Origin: Rhizobium sp. LC145
GTDB lineage: Bacteria; Pseudomonadota; Alphaproteobacteria; Rhizobiales; Rhizobiaceae
Assembly: GCF_001005825.1 (NCBI RefSeq)
Contig: NZ_LBHV01000004.1
Coordinates: forward strand, 124,001-188,000
Direction: 5' to 3'
Length of the DNA stretch: 64,000 bases
Shown: one piece after another, positions 7,508 through 15,810 of the stretch
Layout of the letters: every line of letters starts with the position of its first letter
Numbering within the stretch: position 1 is the first letter of the stretch
Translations under genes and position numbers: made by a program
Notes under the pieces: generated by a model
Database searches by the model: none
The model's input: only the letters and a program-made list of their open reading frames with translations
What the model was told of the DNA's origin: nothing

Positions 7508-8761
7508 ATGGTGGCAGCACCCGGCGAGAACTTGCGCATCAATGGCGACCGCCTTTGGGATACCCTGATGGAAATGGCGAAGATCGGCCCCGGCATTGCC
7601 GGCGGCAACAATCGCCAGACGCTGACCGATGCCGACAAGCAAGGCCGCGAACTCTTCAAGAGCTGGTGCGATGCAGCCGGCCTCGAAATGGGCGTCGACA
7701 AGATGGGTACCATGTTCGCGACCCGTAAGGGCACCGATCCGGACGCCCTGCCCGTCTATGTCGGCAGCCATCTCGACACCCAGCCGACCGGCGGCAAATA
7801 TGACGGCGTGCTCGGCGTCTTGAGCGGGCTTGAGGTCGTGCGCACCTTGAACGACCTCGGCATCAAGACGAAGCACCCGATCGTCGTCACCAACTGGACG
7901 AATGAGGAAGGCGCGCGCTTCGCACCGGCCATGCTCGCCTCCGGCGTCTTCGCCGGCGTGCATGACCTCGATTATGCCTATGCCCGCAAAGACCCGGAAG
8001 GAAAGACCTTCGGCGACGAACTGAAGCGCATCGGCTGGGTGGGCGAGGAGGAAGTCGGCGCCAGGCAGATGCACGCCTATTTCGAATATCATATCGAGCA
8101 AGGGCCGATCCTCGAGGCCGAAGACAAGCAGATCGGCGTCGTCACTCACTGTCAGGGCCTGTGGTGGCTGGAATTCACGCTGACGGGCCGCGAGGCCCAT
8201 ACCGGCTCGACGCCGATGAACATGCGCGTCAATGCCGGGCTCGCCATGAGCCGCATCTTCGAAATGGTGCAGGACGTGGCGATGAGCGAGCAGCCGGGCG
8301 CCGTCGGCGGCGTCGGCCAGGTGTTTTTCTCGCCGAATTCCCGCAACGTGCTGCCGGGCACCGTGACCTTTACCGTCGATATCCGCACGCCCTCGCAGGA
8401 GAAACTCGACCGCATGCGAGCGAAGATCGAAGCCGAAGCGGCGAAGATCTGCGAGGCGCTCGGCGTCGGCTGCTCGGTGGAGGCCGTCGGCCATTTCGAT
8501 CCGATCACCTTCGATCCGGTGCTCGTCGGACGCGTACGCGAAGCCGCCGAAAAGCTTGGCTACAGCCACATGAACATCATTTCCGGCGCCGGCCATGACG
8601 CCTGCTGGGCGGCGAAGGTCGCACCCGCGACGATGGTCATGTGCCCCTGCGTCGGCGGGCTTTCCCACAACGAGGCGGAGGATATTTCCAAGGAATGGGC
8701 CGCCGCCGGAGCCGACGTGCTCTTCCATGCCGTGCTGGAGACCGCCGAGATCGTGGAGTAG
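7508..8761 (+). CDS. Beta-ureidopropionase / N-carbamoyl amino acid hydrolase (M20 metalloamidase)
   Basis: A 417-residue M20-family hydrolase. Zinc-ligand motifs are GSHLDTQPTGGKYDGVLG (His-Asp), TNEEGARF, HIEQGPILE and the C-terminal GAGHDA with GLSHNEAE. The dimerisation-domain signature GREAHTGSTPMNMR is present. The family hydrolyses N-carbamoyl-beta-alanine or N-carbamoyl-L-amino acids to amino acid, CO2 and ammonia, the last step of reductive pyrimidine or hydantoin breakdown. Direct linkage to dihydropyrimidinase (136 bp downstream) and to the RutR-like gene favours N-carbamoyl-beta-alanine (PydC role). The start codon is at 7508 after TGAGGACATTTTC. Confidence 0.9.
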   Translation: MVAAPGENLRINGDRLWDTLMEMAKIGPGIAGGNNRQTLTDADKQGRELFKSWCDAAGLEMGVDKMGTMFATRKGTDPDALPVYVGSHLDTQPTGGKYDGVLGVLSGLEVVRTLNDLGIKTKHPIVVTNWTNEEGARFAPAMLASGVFAGVHDLDYAYARKDPEGKTFGDELKRIGWVGEEEVGARQMHAYFEYHIEQGPILEAEDKQIGVVTHCQGLWWLEFTLTGREAHTGSTPMNMRVNAGLAMSRIFEMVQDVAMSEQPGAVGGVGQVFFSPNSRNVLPGTVTFTVDIRTPSQEKLDRMRAKIEAEAAKICEALGVGCSVEAVGHFDPITFDPVLVGRVREAAEKLGYSHMNIISGAGHDACWAAKVAPATMVMCPCVGGLSHNEAEDISKEWAAAGADVLFHAVLETAEIVE

Positions 8762-8897
8762 GCCGATGGCCATATCGGGTGAACAGTCTCTTGAAGACGA
8801 TCCTTGCAGCATTGAGCGGCGCTATGGTCGAACGCTGCGAGGTCGCTCGCTTTTATCCATCGCTTCTCACCGACATTGACAAGACAGGGGAACAACA

Positions 8898-10352
8898 ATG
8901 ACCACAGTCATCAAGGGTGGAACCATCGTCACCGCCGACCTGACCTACAAGGCGGACGTCAAGATCGATGGCGGCAGGATCATCGAGATCGGCCCCAACC
9001 TCTCGGGCGACGAGGTGCTGGATGCCGAAGGATGCTACGTAATGCCGGGCGGCATCGATCCGCATGTGCATCTCGAAATGCCCTTCATGGGCACCTATTC
9101 CTCCGACGATTTCGAAAGCGGCACGCGGGCGGCACTTGCCGGCGGCACGACGATGGTGGTCGATTTCTGCCTGCCCGATCCCGGCCAATCGCTACTCGAT
9201 GCGTTGAAGCGCTGGGACAACAAATCGACGCGCGCCAATTGCGACTATTCCTTCCACATGTCCGTCACCTGGTGGGGCGAACAGGTCTTCAACGACATGA
9301 AGGCGGTCGTGCAGGAAAAGGGCATCAACACCTTCAAGCACTTCATGGCCTACAAGGGCGCGCTGATGGTGAACGATGACGAGATGTTCGCCTCCTTCTC
9401 GCGCTGCGCCGAACTCGGCGCGCTGCCGCTCGTCCATGCCGAAAATGGCGACGTCGTCGCCGCCATGCAGCAGAAGCTGATGGATGAGGGCAATAACGGC
9501 CCCGAAGCGCACGCCTATTCCCGCCCCGCCTCCGTCGAGGGCGAGGCGACCAACCGCGCCATCATCATCGCCGACATGGCGGGCGTGCCGCTCTACGTGG
9601 TGCACACCTCCTGCGAACAGGCGCACGAGGCGATCCGGCGTGCACGCCAGAATGGCATGCGCGTCTACGGCGAGCCGCTGATCCAGCACCTGACGCTCGA
9701 CGAGAGCGAATATTTCAACAAGGACTGGGATCACGCCGCCCGCCGGGTCATGTCCCCGCCCTTCCGCAACAAGCAGCATCAGGACAGCCTCTGGGCCGGC
9801 CTCGCCTCCGGCTCGCTGCAGGTGGTGGCGACAGACCACTGCGCCTTCACCACCGACCAGAAGCGCACCGGTCTCGGCGATTTCCGAAAAATTCCGAACG
9901 GCACCGGCGGGCTCGAGGACCGCATGCCGATGCTGTGGACCTATGGCGTGGCGACCGGCCGCATCACCATGAACGAATTCGTGGCGGTGACCTCAACAAA
10001 CATCGCCAAGATATTGAACGTCTATCCGAAAAAGGGCGCGATCCTGGTCGGCGCCGATGCCGATATCGTCGTATGGGACCCGAAGCGCTCCAAGACGATT
10101 TCGGCAAAAAGCCAGCAGTCGGCGATCGACTACAACGTCTTCGAAGGCAAGCGGGTGACCGGCCTGCCCCGCTTCACGCTGACCCGTGGCGTCGTGGCGA
10201 TCGAGGAGTCGACCGTGAAGACCCGCGAGGGGCATGGCGAATTCGTGAGGCGCGAGCCGTTCCAAGCGGTGAACAAGGCGCTGTCGACCTGGAAGGAACT
10301 GACCGCGCCGCGCAAGGTGGAACGCACCGGCATTCCGGCAAGCGGGGTGTGA
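8898..10352 (+). CDS. hydA: Dihydropyrimidinase / D-hydantoinase
   Basis: A 484-residue cyclic amidohydrolase that opens dihydrouracil, dihydrothymine or 5-substituted hydantoins. Metal-binding HxH is in PGGIDPHVHLEMP (His56, His58), and the carboxylated bridging lysine is Lys153 in FKHFMAYKGALM. Further ligands are His180 in LPLVHAENGD, the histidine in YVVHTSCEQAHEA, and the catalytic aspartate in VVATDHCAF. It acts just before the M20 hydrolase encoded upstream; together they convert the dihydropyrimidine to a beta-amino acid. The 8762-8897 gap between the two genes holds no clear extra gene. The length is normal for the family. Confidence 0.93.
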   Translation: MTTVIKGGTIVTADLTYKADVKIDGGRIIEIGPNLSGDEVLDAEGCYVMPGGIDPHVHLEMPFMGTYSSDDFESGTRAALAGGTTMVVDFCLPDPGQSLLDALKRWDNKSTRANCDYSFHMSVTWWGEQVFNDMKAVVQEKGINTFKHFMAYKGALMVNDDEMFASFSRCAELGALPLVHAENGDVVAAMQQKLMDEGNNGPEAHAYSRPASVEGEATNRAIIIADMAGVPLYVVHTSCEQAHEAIRRARQNGMRVYGEPLIQHLTLDESEYFNKDWDHAARRVMSPPFRNKQHQDSLWAGLASGSLQVVATDHCAFTTDQKRTGLGDFRKIPNGTGGLEDRMPMLWTYGVATGRITMNEFVAVTSTNIAKILNVYPKKGAILVGADADIVVWDPKRSKTISAKSQQSAIDYNVFEGKRVTGLPRFTLTRGVVAIEESTVKTREGHGEFVRREPFQAVNKALSTWKELTAPRKVERTGIPASGV

Positions 10353-10386
10353 TGGGCGCGCCATACCGTCATCAGGTTTGGGCATT

Positions 10387-10567
10387 CCCCTCCCCAACCC
10401 CTCCCCACAAGGGGGAGGGACTTAACCTGCCGCACCGCCGTCGATATTCATTTCAGTGTGCGCATGGTCGAGGAGGTTCCGCGACTCCTCTCCCCCCTTG
10501 TGGTGGGGTCCGAAGGACGGGTCGAGACGAGTGGATCGACCCAAAAAGCCGGCAGGCCAGAGGGGGA
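10387..10567. repeat. Rhizobial mosaic palindromic repeat, copy 1 (with a 38-bp insert)
   Basis: Two modules separated by about 75 bp. The first is CCCCTCCCCAACCCC followed by a CTCCCCACAAGGGGGAG hairpin. The second begins GCGACTCCTCTCCCCCCTTGTGG and resumes as GCCGGCAGGCCAGAGGGGGA. Compared with the copy at 11944-12117, this one has about 38 extra bases between the hairpin and the GCCGGCAGGCC part. It fills most of the gap between the dihydropyrimidinase and cupin genes, where the transcripts converge. Confidence 0.8.
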
Positions 10568-10618
10568 ATTCAATACCATCCTCCAGTCGGCAGGCCGGTG
10601 CGGAAAAACGGCAAAGCC

Positions 10619-11032
10619 TCACGTCTTCACCAACCCGTCCAGCTCCGGCAGAAGCACGACGCTCTCCTGCTCGTTGGGATCTGTCCGGGCGATGATCGCC
10701 GTGCAGGGCGTGTTGGAAAGGTTCGCCGGCAGGTGCGGAACGCCCGCCGGGATGTAGAACAGCTCGCCCGCGTGGACGACCACATGCTCCTGCAGCCGGT
10801 CACCATACCAGGTATGTGCCGAACCGGAGAGCATGTAGATCGCCGTCTCGTGGTTCTCGTGCAGATGCGCCTTGGCGCGGGTGCCGGGCTGCATGGTGAG
10901 CAGATGCATGCAGATGCCCTTCGAGCCGACCGTCTCGGCGGCGACGCCCTGGAAATAGCTGAGCCCCTGCTTGCCGTCATAGGTGGCGCTGGGCTTCACC
11001 AGCCGGCAGGTGGGTTTCGATGACGCATCCAT
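10619..11032 (-). CDS. Small cupin-fold protein
   Basis: A 137-residue single-domain cupin. The metal-binding motifs are visible: GTRAKAHLHENHETAIYMLSG (GX5HXHX3-4EX6G) and the second motif GELFYIPAGVPHLPANLS. The start at 11032 follows a strong GGAGGAGA ribosome site. It is encoded antisense to its neighbours inside the pyrimidine island and divergent from the ABC transporter operon. Substrate and role are unknown; cupins range from dioxygenases and isomerases to sensors. The position suggests a function tied to the imported or degraded heterocycle, but nothing in the sequence proves it. Confidence 0.8.
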   Translation of the reverse strand: MDASSKPTCRLVKPSATYDGKQGLSYFQGVAAETVGSKGICMHLLTMQPGTRAKAHLHENHETAIYMLSGSAHTWYGDRLQEHVVVHAGELFYIPAGVPHLPANLSNTPCTAIIARTDPNEQESVVLLPELDGLVKT

Positions 11033-11137
11033 GGTCTTTCTCCTCCGTCGAAGACCCAAGACGCCTGCAACGGCGCCGATTGCCGATATCATACCACGCC
11101 CGCCCTGCTTCGTATCCCTCGAACATGCGATGACCCC

Positions 11138-11929
11138 ATGACCGCTTCCTCGTCCTCCGTCGTCTCCGCCAGGAAGCTAGGGCTCACCTTCGAGACCAAT
11201 GACGGACCTGTGCATGCGCTTTCCGACGTCGATCTGGAGGTGAGGAAGGGTGATTTCATCTCCTTCATCGGCCCTTCGGGCTGCGGCAAGACGACGTTTT
11301 TGCGGGTGATCGCCGATCTTGAGAAGCCGACCTCCGGAGAGATTTCCGTCAACGGCATGACGCCGGAGGAAGCGCGCAAATCCCGCTCCTACGGCTATGT
11401 CTTCCAGGCGCCGGCGCTCTATCCCTGGCGCACGATCGAGAAGAACATCGCCCTGCCGCTGGAGATCATGGGGCATTCGACGGCCGAGCGGGCAAGCCGC
11501 ATCGAGCGCACGCTCGACCTCGTCAACCTCACCGGCTTCGGCAAGAAATACCCGTGGCAGCTCTCCGGCGGCATGCAGCAGCGCGCCTCGATCGCCCGGG
11601 CGCTCGCCTTCGATGCGGACCTGCTGCTGATGGACGAGCCCTTCGGCGCGTTGGACGAGATCGTCCGCGACCACCTGAACGCGCAGCTTCTGAAACTCTG
11701 GGCCCGGACGGAAAAGACCATCTGTTTCGTCACCCATTCGATCCCGGAGGCGGTCTATCTCTCCACCAGGATCGTCGTCATGTCGCCCCGGCCTGGAAGG
11801 GTGACGGATGTGATCGAGTCGACCCTGCCGGCCGAGCGGCCGCTCGAAATCCGCGAGACGCCGGAATTCCTGGAAATCGCCCACCGGGTGCGCGAGGGCT
11901 TGAGAGCGGGGCATAGCTATGAGGAGTGA
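11138..11929 (+). CDS. ABC transporter ATP-binding protein, SsuB/TauB/ThiZ-like
   Basis: A 263-residue ATPase with Walker A GPSGCGKTTFLR, Q-loop VFQAPALYPWRT, signature LSGGMQQRASIARAL, Walker B LLLMDEPFGALDE and H-loop CFVTHSIPEAVYL. This subtype energises nitrate/sulfonate/taurine/pyrimidine-type importers. The matching permeases and NMT1/THI5-like binding protein follow, but a repeat and a DUF559 gene lie between this gene and the first permease. By context the imported solute is probably a pyrimidine, hydantoin or related heterocycle (inference). Confidence 0.9.
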   Translation: MTASSSSVVSARKLGLTFETNDGPVHALSDVDLEVRKGDFISFIGPSGCGKTTFLRVIADLEKPTSGEISVNGMTPEEARKSRSYGYVFQAPALYPWRTIEKNIALPLEIMGHSTAERASRIERTLDLVNLTGFGKKYPWQLSGGMQQRASIARALAFDADLLLMDEPFGALDEIVRDHLNAQLLKLWARTEKTICFVTHSIPEAVYLSTRIVVMSPRPGRVTDVIESTLPAERPLEIRETPEFLEIAHRVREGLRAGHSYEE

Positions 11930-11943
11930 GTTTCGCTTTCAAA

Positions 11944-12117
11944 CCCCTCCCCAACCCCTCCCCACAAGGGGGAGGGGCTTAACCCGCTGCACCGCCTCCA
12001 GCATGGAAAGTAGGCGTTGCCGCGAGTCCTCTCCCCCCTTGTGGGGGAGATGGCCGGCAGGCCAGAGGGGGAAAATGATACTTGGAATCCTCTCCTCTAC
12101 GGGGAGGGGTTGGGAAG
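11944..12117. repeat. Rhizobial mosaic palindromic repeat, copy 2
   Basis: The most complete plus-orientation copy: CCCCTCCCCAACCCC, the CTCCCCACAAGGGGGAG hairpin, CTTAACCCGCTGCACCG, a variable spacer, then GCGAGTCCTCTCCCC, a CTTGTGGGGGAG hairpin, GATGGCCGGCAGGCCAGAGG, and a terminal arm CTCTACGGGGAGGGGTTGGG that can pair with the opening arm. The whole element can fold into a long cruciform-like RNA. It lies inside the transporter operon, directly before the DUF559 gene. Confidence 0.85.
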
Positions 12118-12125
12118 GCGTTTGC

Positions 12126-12506
12126 ATGCCACATTCCAATATCGATCCTAAGACGAGAGATCGCGCTAAGCGCCTGCGTCGCGAGCTGACCAAGGCCGAA
12201 GCAGCTATGTGGGACATGCTGCGCGATCTACGCCCTTTCGGCGCCCGCTTTCGCCGGGAAACACCCATTGGTCCATACATCGCGGATTTTGCTTGGTTGT
12301 CCGCCCGTATCGTCGTCGAAGTGGACGGTGACACCCACGAAACGGATCGTGGTCGCCGACACGACGAAAGACGCGACGCGTTTCTCACCAAGCAAGGGTT
12401 TGTCGTGCTCCGTTTCGACAATGTCCAGGTTCTGGACGGACCGGACTACGTTTTCGAAACTATCAAGAAGCACCTTTCTCCGTTCTTGGGGGGCCTCGAC
12501 GGATGA
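12126..12506 (+). CDS. DUF559 (endonuclease-like, PD-(D/E)XK/Vsr-type fold) protein
   Basis: A 126-residue protein with the DUF559 pattern: RAKRLRRELTKAEAAMW, FGARFRRETPIGPYIADFAW, then IVVEVDGDTHE and a C-terminal VVLRFDNVQVL. The FRRETPIGPYIADF and EVDG residues are the expected catalytic Asp and Glu region of a restriction-like nuclease fold. The gene begins 8 bp after a palindromic repeat, and its stop overlaps the downstream permease start (ATGA). It therefore sits as an intruder in an ABC importer operon while remaining translationally coupled to it. Activity is unproven for the family. Confidence 0.8.
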   Translation: MPHSNIDPKTRDRAKRLRRELTKAEAAMWDMLRDLRPFGARFRRETPIGPYIADFAWLSARIVVEVDGDTHETDRGRRHDERRDAFLTKQGFVVLRFDNVQVLDGPDYVFETIKKHLSPFLGGLDG

Positions 12507-13381
12507 CCTCCCTCCGCCACCACACCCTCCCCGTCCTCAGCATCCTCGTGGCCATCGTGGTGATCTGGTATGTCGCGGCCGTGTTCATGAACGCGCCCTT
12601 CCAGCACGATCTCGACCGGCGTGCCAGCGTCACGCGCACCACGACGGAGTTCGTAGGCGCCACGCTTTCGCAGCCGAAGCCGGTGCTGCCGGCGCCACAT
12701 CAGGTGGCGAGCAACGTCTACGAGAACACGTTCCTCCGCCGCGTTACCTCAAACCGCAGCCTCGTCTACCATTCCTGGGTGACGCTCTCCTCGACGGCCG
12801 TCGGCTTCACGCTCGGAACGCTCACCGGCATCCTGATCGCCGTCGGCATCGTGCATGTGAAGGCGCTCGACCGCAGCCTCATGCCCTGGATCATCGCGTC
12901 TCAGACGGTGCCGATCCTGGCGATCGCGCCCATGGTGGTGGTGGTGCTCGCCGCGATCAACGTCACGGGCCTCATCCCGAAGGCGCTGATCTCCACCTAT
13001 CTCTCCTTCTTTCCGGTGGCGGTGGGCATGGTGAAGGGCCTGCGCTCGCCGGAATCGATCCAACTCGACCTGATGCGCACCTATAATGCAAGCCGCGCCC
13101 AGACCTTCTGGAAGCTCAGAGTGCCGGCTTCCATTCCCTTCCTCTTCACCTCCATGAAGGTGGCGATCGCCGCAAGCCTCGTCGGCGCGATCGTCGGCGA
13201 ACTGCCGACAGGGGCTGTTGCCGGCATCGGCTCCAAACTGCTCGCGGGCTCCTATTATAGCCAGACGATCGACATCTGGGCGGCGCTGATCGCCGGCTCG
13301 GTGCTTGCCGCGATCCTCGTGACTATCGTCGGTGTGGCCGGCAAGATCGTGGAACGCTCGATGGGCGGGAGGCCGGCATGA
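12503..13381 (+). CDS. ABC transporter permease (first of two)
   Basis: A 292-residue inner-membrane permease of the binding-protein-dependent type. An N-terminal helix (residues about 8-28) is followed by an extended periplasmic segment and then the conserved domain from about residue 95. The EAA-like coupling loop is visible around LRVPASIPFLFTSMKVAIAAS and GELPTGAVAGIGSKLL. Its start overlaps the DUF559 stop, and its stop overlaps the next permease start (ATGA in both cases). It pairs with the following permease as a heterodimeric channel for the importer. Confidence 0.87.
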   Translation: MTSLRHHTLPVLSILVAIVVIWYVAAVFMNAPFQHDLDRRASVTRTTTEFVGATLSQPKPVLPAPHQVASNVYENTFLRRVTSNRSLVYHSWVTLSSTAVGFTLGTLTGILIAVGIVHVKALDRSLMPWIIASQTVPILAIAPMVVVVLAAINVTGLIPKALISTYLSFFPVAVGMVKGLRSPESIQLDLMRTYNASRAQTFWKLRVPASIPFLFTSMKVAIAASLVGAIVGELPTGAVAGIGSKLLAGSYYSQTIDIWAALIAGSVLAAILVTIVGVAGKIVERSMGGRPA

Positions 13382-14499
13382 AGCAATTGCAGCGCAATTG
13401 GCAGCCTCTCCTCGCCGGCGTGATCACCGCCATTGCCGCCGCCAGGCTGCCGCTTACCCTGCCCGAAGCCGCAAACCCCGTTCAAGGCGGCATGACGATC
13501 GCGCTCGTGCTGCTTGCGGCCGTCACGCTGATGCTGACGCTGGAAGGCCCGATACCGCGCGCCGCCGTCCTCTTCGTCGGCGCGCACCTTCCCGCCGCCC
13601 TTCTGCTTGCCGGCCTCGGCGGAAACGAGGGGCAGATGTCGGCCGCCTTTTTCCTGATGATCGCGGCAAGCTGGCTTCTCGCCTGGGCCTGTGTCTCGGA
13701 ACTCTCGCAAATCGAGCCCAGATCCACAGCCGCCGGCTGGTTCCTGCGGCTCCTCATTCCGGCAATCTTCGGTGCCTGGATCCTCGTCATCTGGGAAGCG
13801 GCCACGCGGGGCGCCGGCATCCCCTTCATCCTGCTGCCGCCGCCCTCGGCCATCGCGGCGCGCATCGCGGGCTCTCTCCCGATCCTCTGGGCGGACGTGC
13901 GGCAGACCATCTTCAAGGCCGTGCTGATCGGCTATGTGATCGGCTGCGCGGCGGGCTTCGCGGTTGCGATCCTCGCCGACCGCTTCGCCTTTCTGCGCCG
14001 GGGCCTCATCCCGGTCGGCAACATGGTCTCGGCGCTGCCGATCATCGGGGTCGCGCCCATCATGGTCATGTGGTTCGGCTTCGACTGGCAGTCCAAGGCG
14101 GCCGTTGTCATCATCATGACCTTCTTCCCTATGCTGGTGAACACCGTGGCCGGGCTTTCCGCCGCAGGAGCCATGGAGCGCGACCTGATGCGTTCCTATG
14201 CCTCCGACTACTGGCAGACGCTCGTGAAATTGCGCCTGCCGGCCGCCATGCCCTTCATCTTCAACGCGCTGAAGATCAACTCGACTCTTGCGCTGATCGG
14301 CGCGATCGTGGCGGAATTCTTCGGCACGCCGATCGTCGGCATGGGCTTCCGCATCTCCACCGAGATCGGCCGCATGAACGTCGATATGGTCTGGGCGGAA
14401 ATCGCGGTTGCGGCCGTTGCCGGTTCGGTTTTCTATGGTGTCGTGGCGCTTGCGGAAAGAGCGACGACCTTCTGGCATCCGTCTATCCGTGGTGGTTAG
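13378..14499 (+). CDS. ABC transporter permease (second), with extra N-terminal membrane helices
   Basis: A 373-residue permease. Residues about 1-140 hold roughly four additional hydrophobic segments. The standard transport domain follows from about residue 180, with YWQTLVKLRLPAAMPFIFNALKI as the coupling loop and EFFGTPIVGMGFRISTEIG after it. It overlaps the preceding permease by four bases. The long N-terminus distinguishes it from the compact SsuC-type permeases; whether the extra helices matter for function is not known. Confidence 0.87.
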   Translation: MKQLQRNWQPLLAGVITAIAAARLPLTLPEAANPVQGGMTIALVLLAAVTLMLTLEGPIPRAAVLFVGAHLPAALLLAGLGGNEGQMSAAFFLMIAASWLLAWACVSELSQIEPRSTAAGWFLRLLIPAIFGAWILVIWEAATRGAGIPFILLPPPSAIAARIAGSLPILWADVRQTIFKAVLIGYVIGCAAGFAVAILADRFAFLRRGLIPVGNMVSALPIIGVAPIMVMWFGFDWQSKAAVVIIMTFFPMLVNTVAGLSAAGAMERDLMRSYASDYWQTLVKLRLPAAMPFIFNALKINSTLALIGAIVAEFFGTPIVGMGFRISTEIGRMNVDMVWAEIAVAAVAGSVFYGVVALAERATTFWHPSIRGG

Positions 14500-14551
14500 G
14501 CGCATCAGCTTCCGCAACCCGGAAGCGGTCAAAAAAGAAGAGGGAACAGCG

Positions 14552-15526
14552 ATGAAGAAGATGATGATGGCATTGATGGCCGGCGCCATGTCGCTGGCCG
14601 CGGTTCAGGCCATGGCCGCCGAGAAGGTTACCCTGCAGCTCAAATGGGTGGCTCAGGGCCAGTTCGGCGGCTATTACGTCGCCAAGGACAAGGGTTTCTA
14701 CGAAGAGGAAGACCTCGATGTCGAGATCAAGCCGGGCGGCCCGGATATCGCCCCGGAACAGGTGATCGCCGGCGGCGGCGCGGATGTCGTGGTGACCTGG
14801 ATGGCGGCCGCCATGGTCGCCCGCGAAAAGGGCGTGCCGCTCGTCAACATCGCCCAGCCATTCCAGAAATCCGGCCTTCAGCTGATTTGTCCGAAGGACG
14901 GGCCGGTGAAGAGCGAAGCCGATTTCAAGGGCCATACGCTGGGCGTCTGGTTCTTCGGCAACGAATATCCGTTCTTCGCCTGGATGAACAAGCTCGGCCT
15001 CTCCACCGAAGGCGGCGCGGACGGTGTCACCGTTCTGAAGCAGAGCTTCGACGTGCAGCCGCTCGTCCAGAAGCAGGCGGACTGTATCTCGGTCATGACC
15101 TATAACGAATACTGGCAGGCGATCGACGCAGGCTTCAAGCCGGAAGACCTGATCGTCTTCAACTATACCGAAATGGGCAACGACCTGCTGGAAGACGGTC
15201 TCTACGTCTTGGAGGACAAGTTGAAGGACCCCGCCTTCAAGGAAACCATGGTGAAGTTCGTCCGCGCCTCCATGAAGGGCTGGAAATACGCCATCGAGAA
15301 CCCGGAGGAAGCAGCCGAGATCGTCATGGACAATGGCGGCCAGGACGAGAACCACCAGAAACGCATGATGGGCGAGGTCGCCAAGCTGATCGGCGACGGA
15401 TCGGGCGTATTGAAGCCGGAACTATACGAGCGCACCACCAAGGCGCTCCTCGACCAGAAGATCATCACCAAGGAGCCGCAGGGCGCCTTTACCGCGGAGA
15501 TCACCGAGGCGGCGGCGAAACAATAA
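14552..15526 (+). CDS. NMT1/THI5-like periplasmic substrate-binding protein
   Basis: A 324-residue binding protein. A signal peptide ends near VQAMAAEKV (cleavage after Ala-Met-Ala). The mature part carries the family pattern VTLQLKWVAQGQFGGYYVAKDKGFY near the N-terminus, GGGADVVVTWMAA, and HTLGVWFFGNEYPFFAWMNK. The family binds pyrimidine-type compounds such as the thiamine precursor HMP or N-formyl-aminopyrimidine, as well as riboflavin or taurine-like ligands. The start follows AGAGGGAACAGC. Linkage to dihydropyrimidinase favours a pyrimidine or hydantoin ligand; that is inference. Confidence 0.88.
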   Translation: MKKMMMALMAGAMSLAAVQAMAAEKVTLQLKWVAQGQFGGYYVAKDKGFYEEEDLDVEIKPGGPDIAPEQVIAGGGADVVVTWMAAAMVAREKGVPLVNIAQPFQKSGLQLICPKDGPVKSEADFKGHTLGVWFFGNEYPFFAWMNKLGLSTEGGADGVTVLKQSFDVQPLVQKQADCISVMTYNEYWQAIDAGFKPEDLIVFNYTEMGNDLLEDGLYVLEDKLKDPAFKETMVKFVRASMKGWKYAIENPEEAAEIVMDNGGQDENHQKRMMGEVAKLIGDGSGVLKPELYERTTKALLDQKIITKEPQGAFTAEITEAAAKQ

Positions 15527-15549
15527 TCTCCCGGAAGGTCGATAAATGG

Positions 15550-15574
15550 AACGCGCGACCATGGGTCGCGCGTT
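15550..15574 (+). terminator. Hairpin terminator after the pyrimidine-type ABC operon
   Basis: AACGCGCGACC-ATG-GGTCGCGCGTT forms a perfect 11-bp stem with a 3-base loop, followed by only a short T-rich tail (TCTC). It is probably a weak intrinsic terminator for the binding-protein gene. Confidence 0.6.
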
Positions 15575-15695
15575 TCTCAAAAGATACTTACGTAAAACAT
15601 AACCAAAAGTCATTCCTTCGATAGCCGGCATGGATTGATTTGTGCAGCGCAAATCCTTAAAAGGGCAAGCCGATGAACTTTGCTCATGAGGGCTT

Positions 15696-15716
15696 GTAAC
15701 CATTATTTCCGGTTAC
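15696..15716. promoter_or_regulatory. Inverted repeat upstream of the RND efflux operon
   Basis: GTAACC, 9 bases, GGTTAC: a perfect 6-bp inverted repeat about 95 bp before the adaptor-protein start. Its size and place suit a dimeric repressor, but no regulator gene is adjacent, and a 6-bp repeat can arise by chance. Confidence 0.35.
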
Positions 15717-15810
15717 CACCTCAGGCAGGGTGTCAACGCGCGAGGGGCGCGGTGCCGTGCCGAAATGACAGCGGAAGTGGCGCCCCCTTTGCCCAGACGG
15801 AAAAGATCGC

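Noticed and set aside
13255-14589. 444-residue minus-strand open frame opposite the second ABC permease
   Set aside because: A highly charged shadow of a membrane protein gene with no domain signature; the permease frame has clear motifs and coupled starts.
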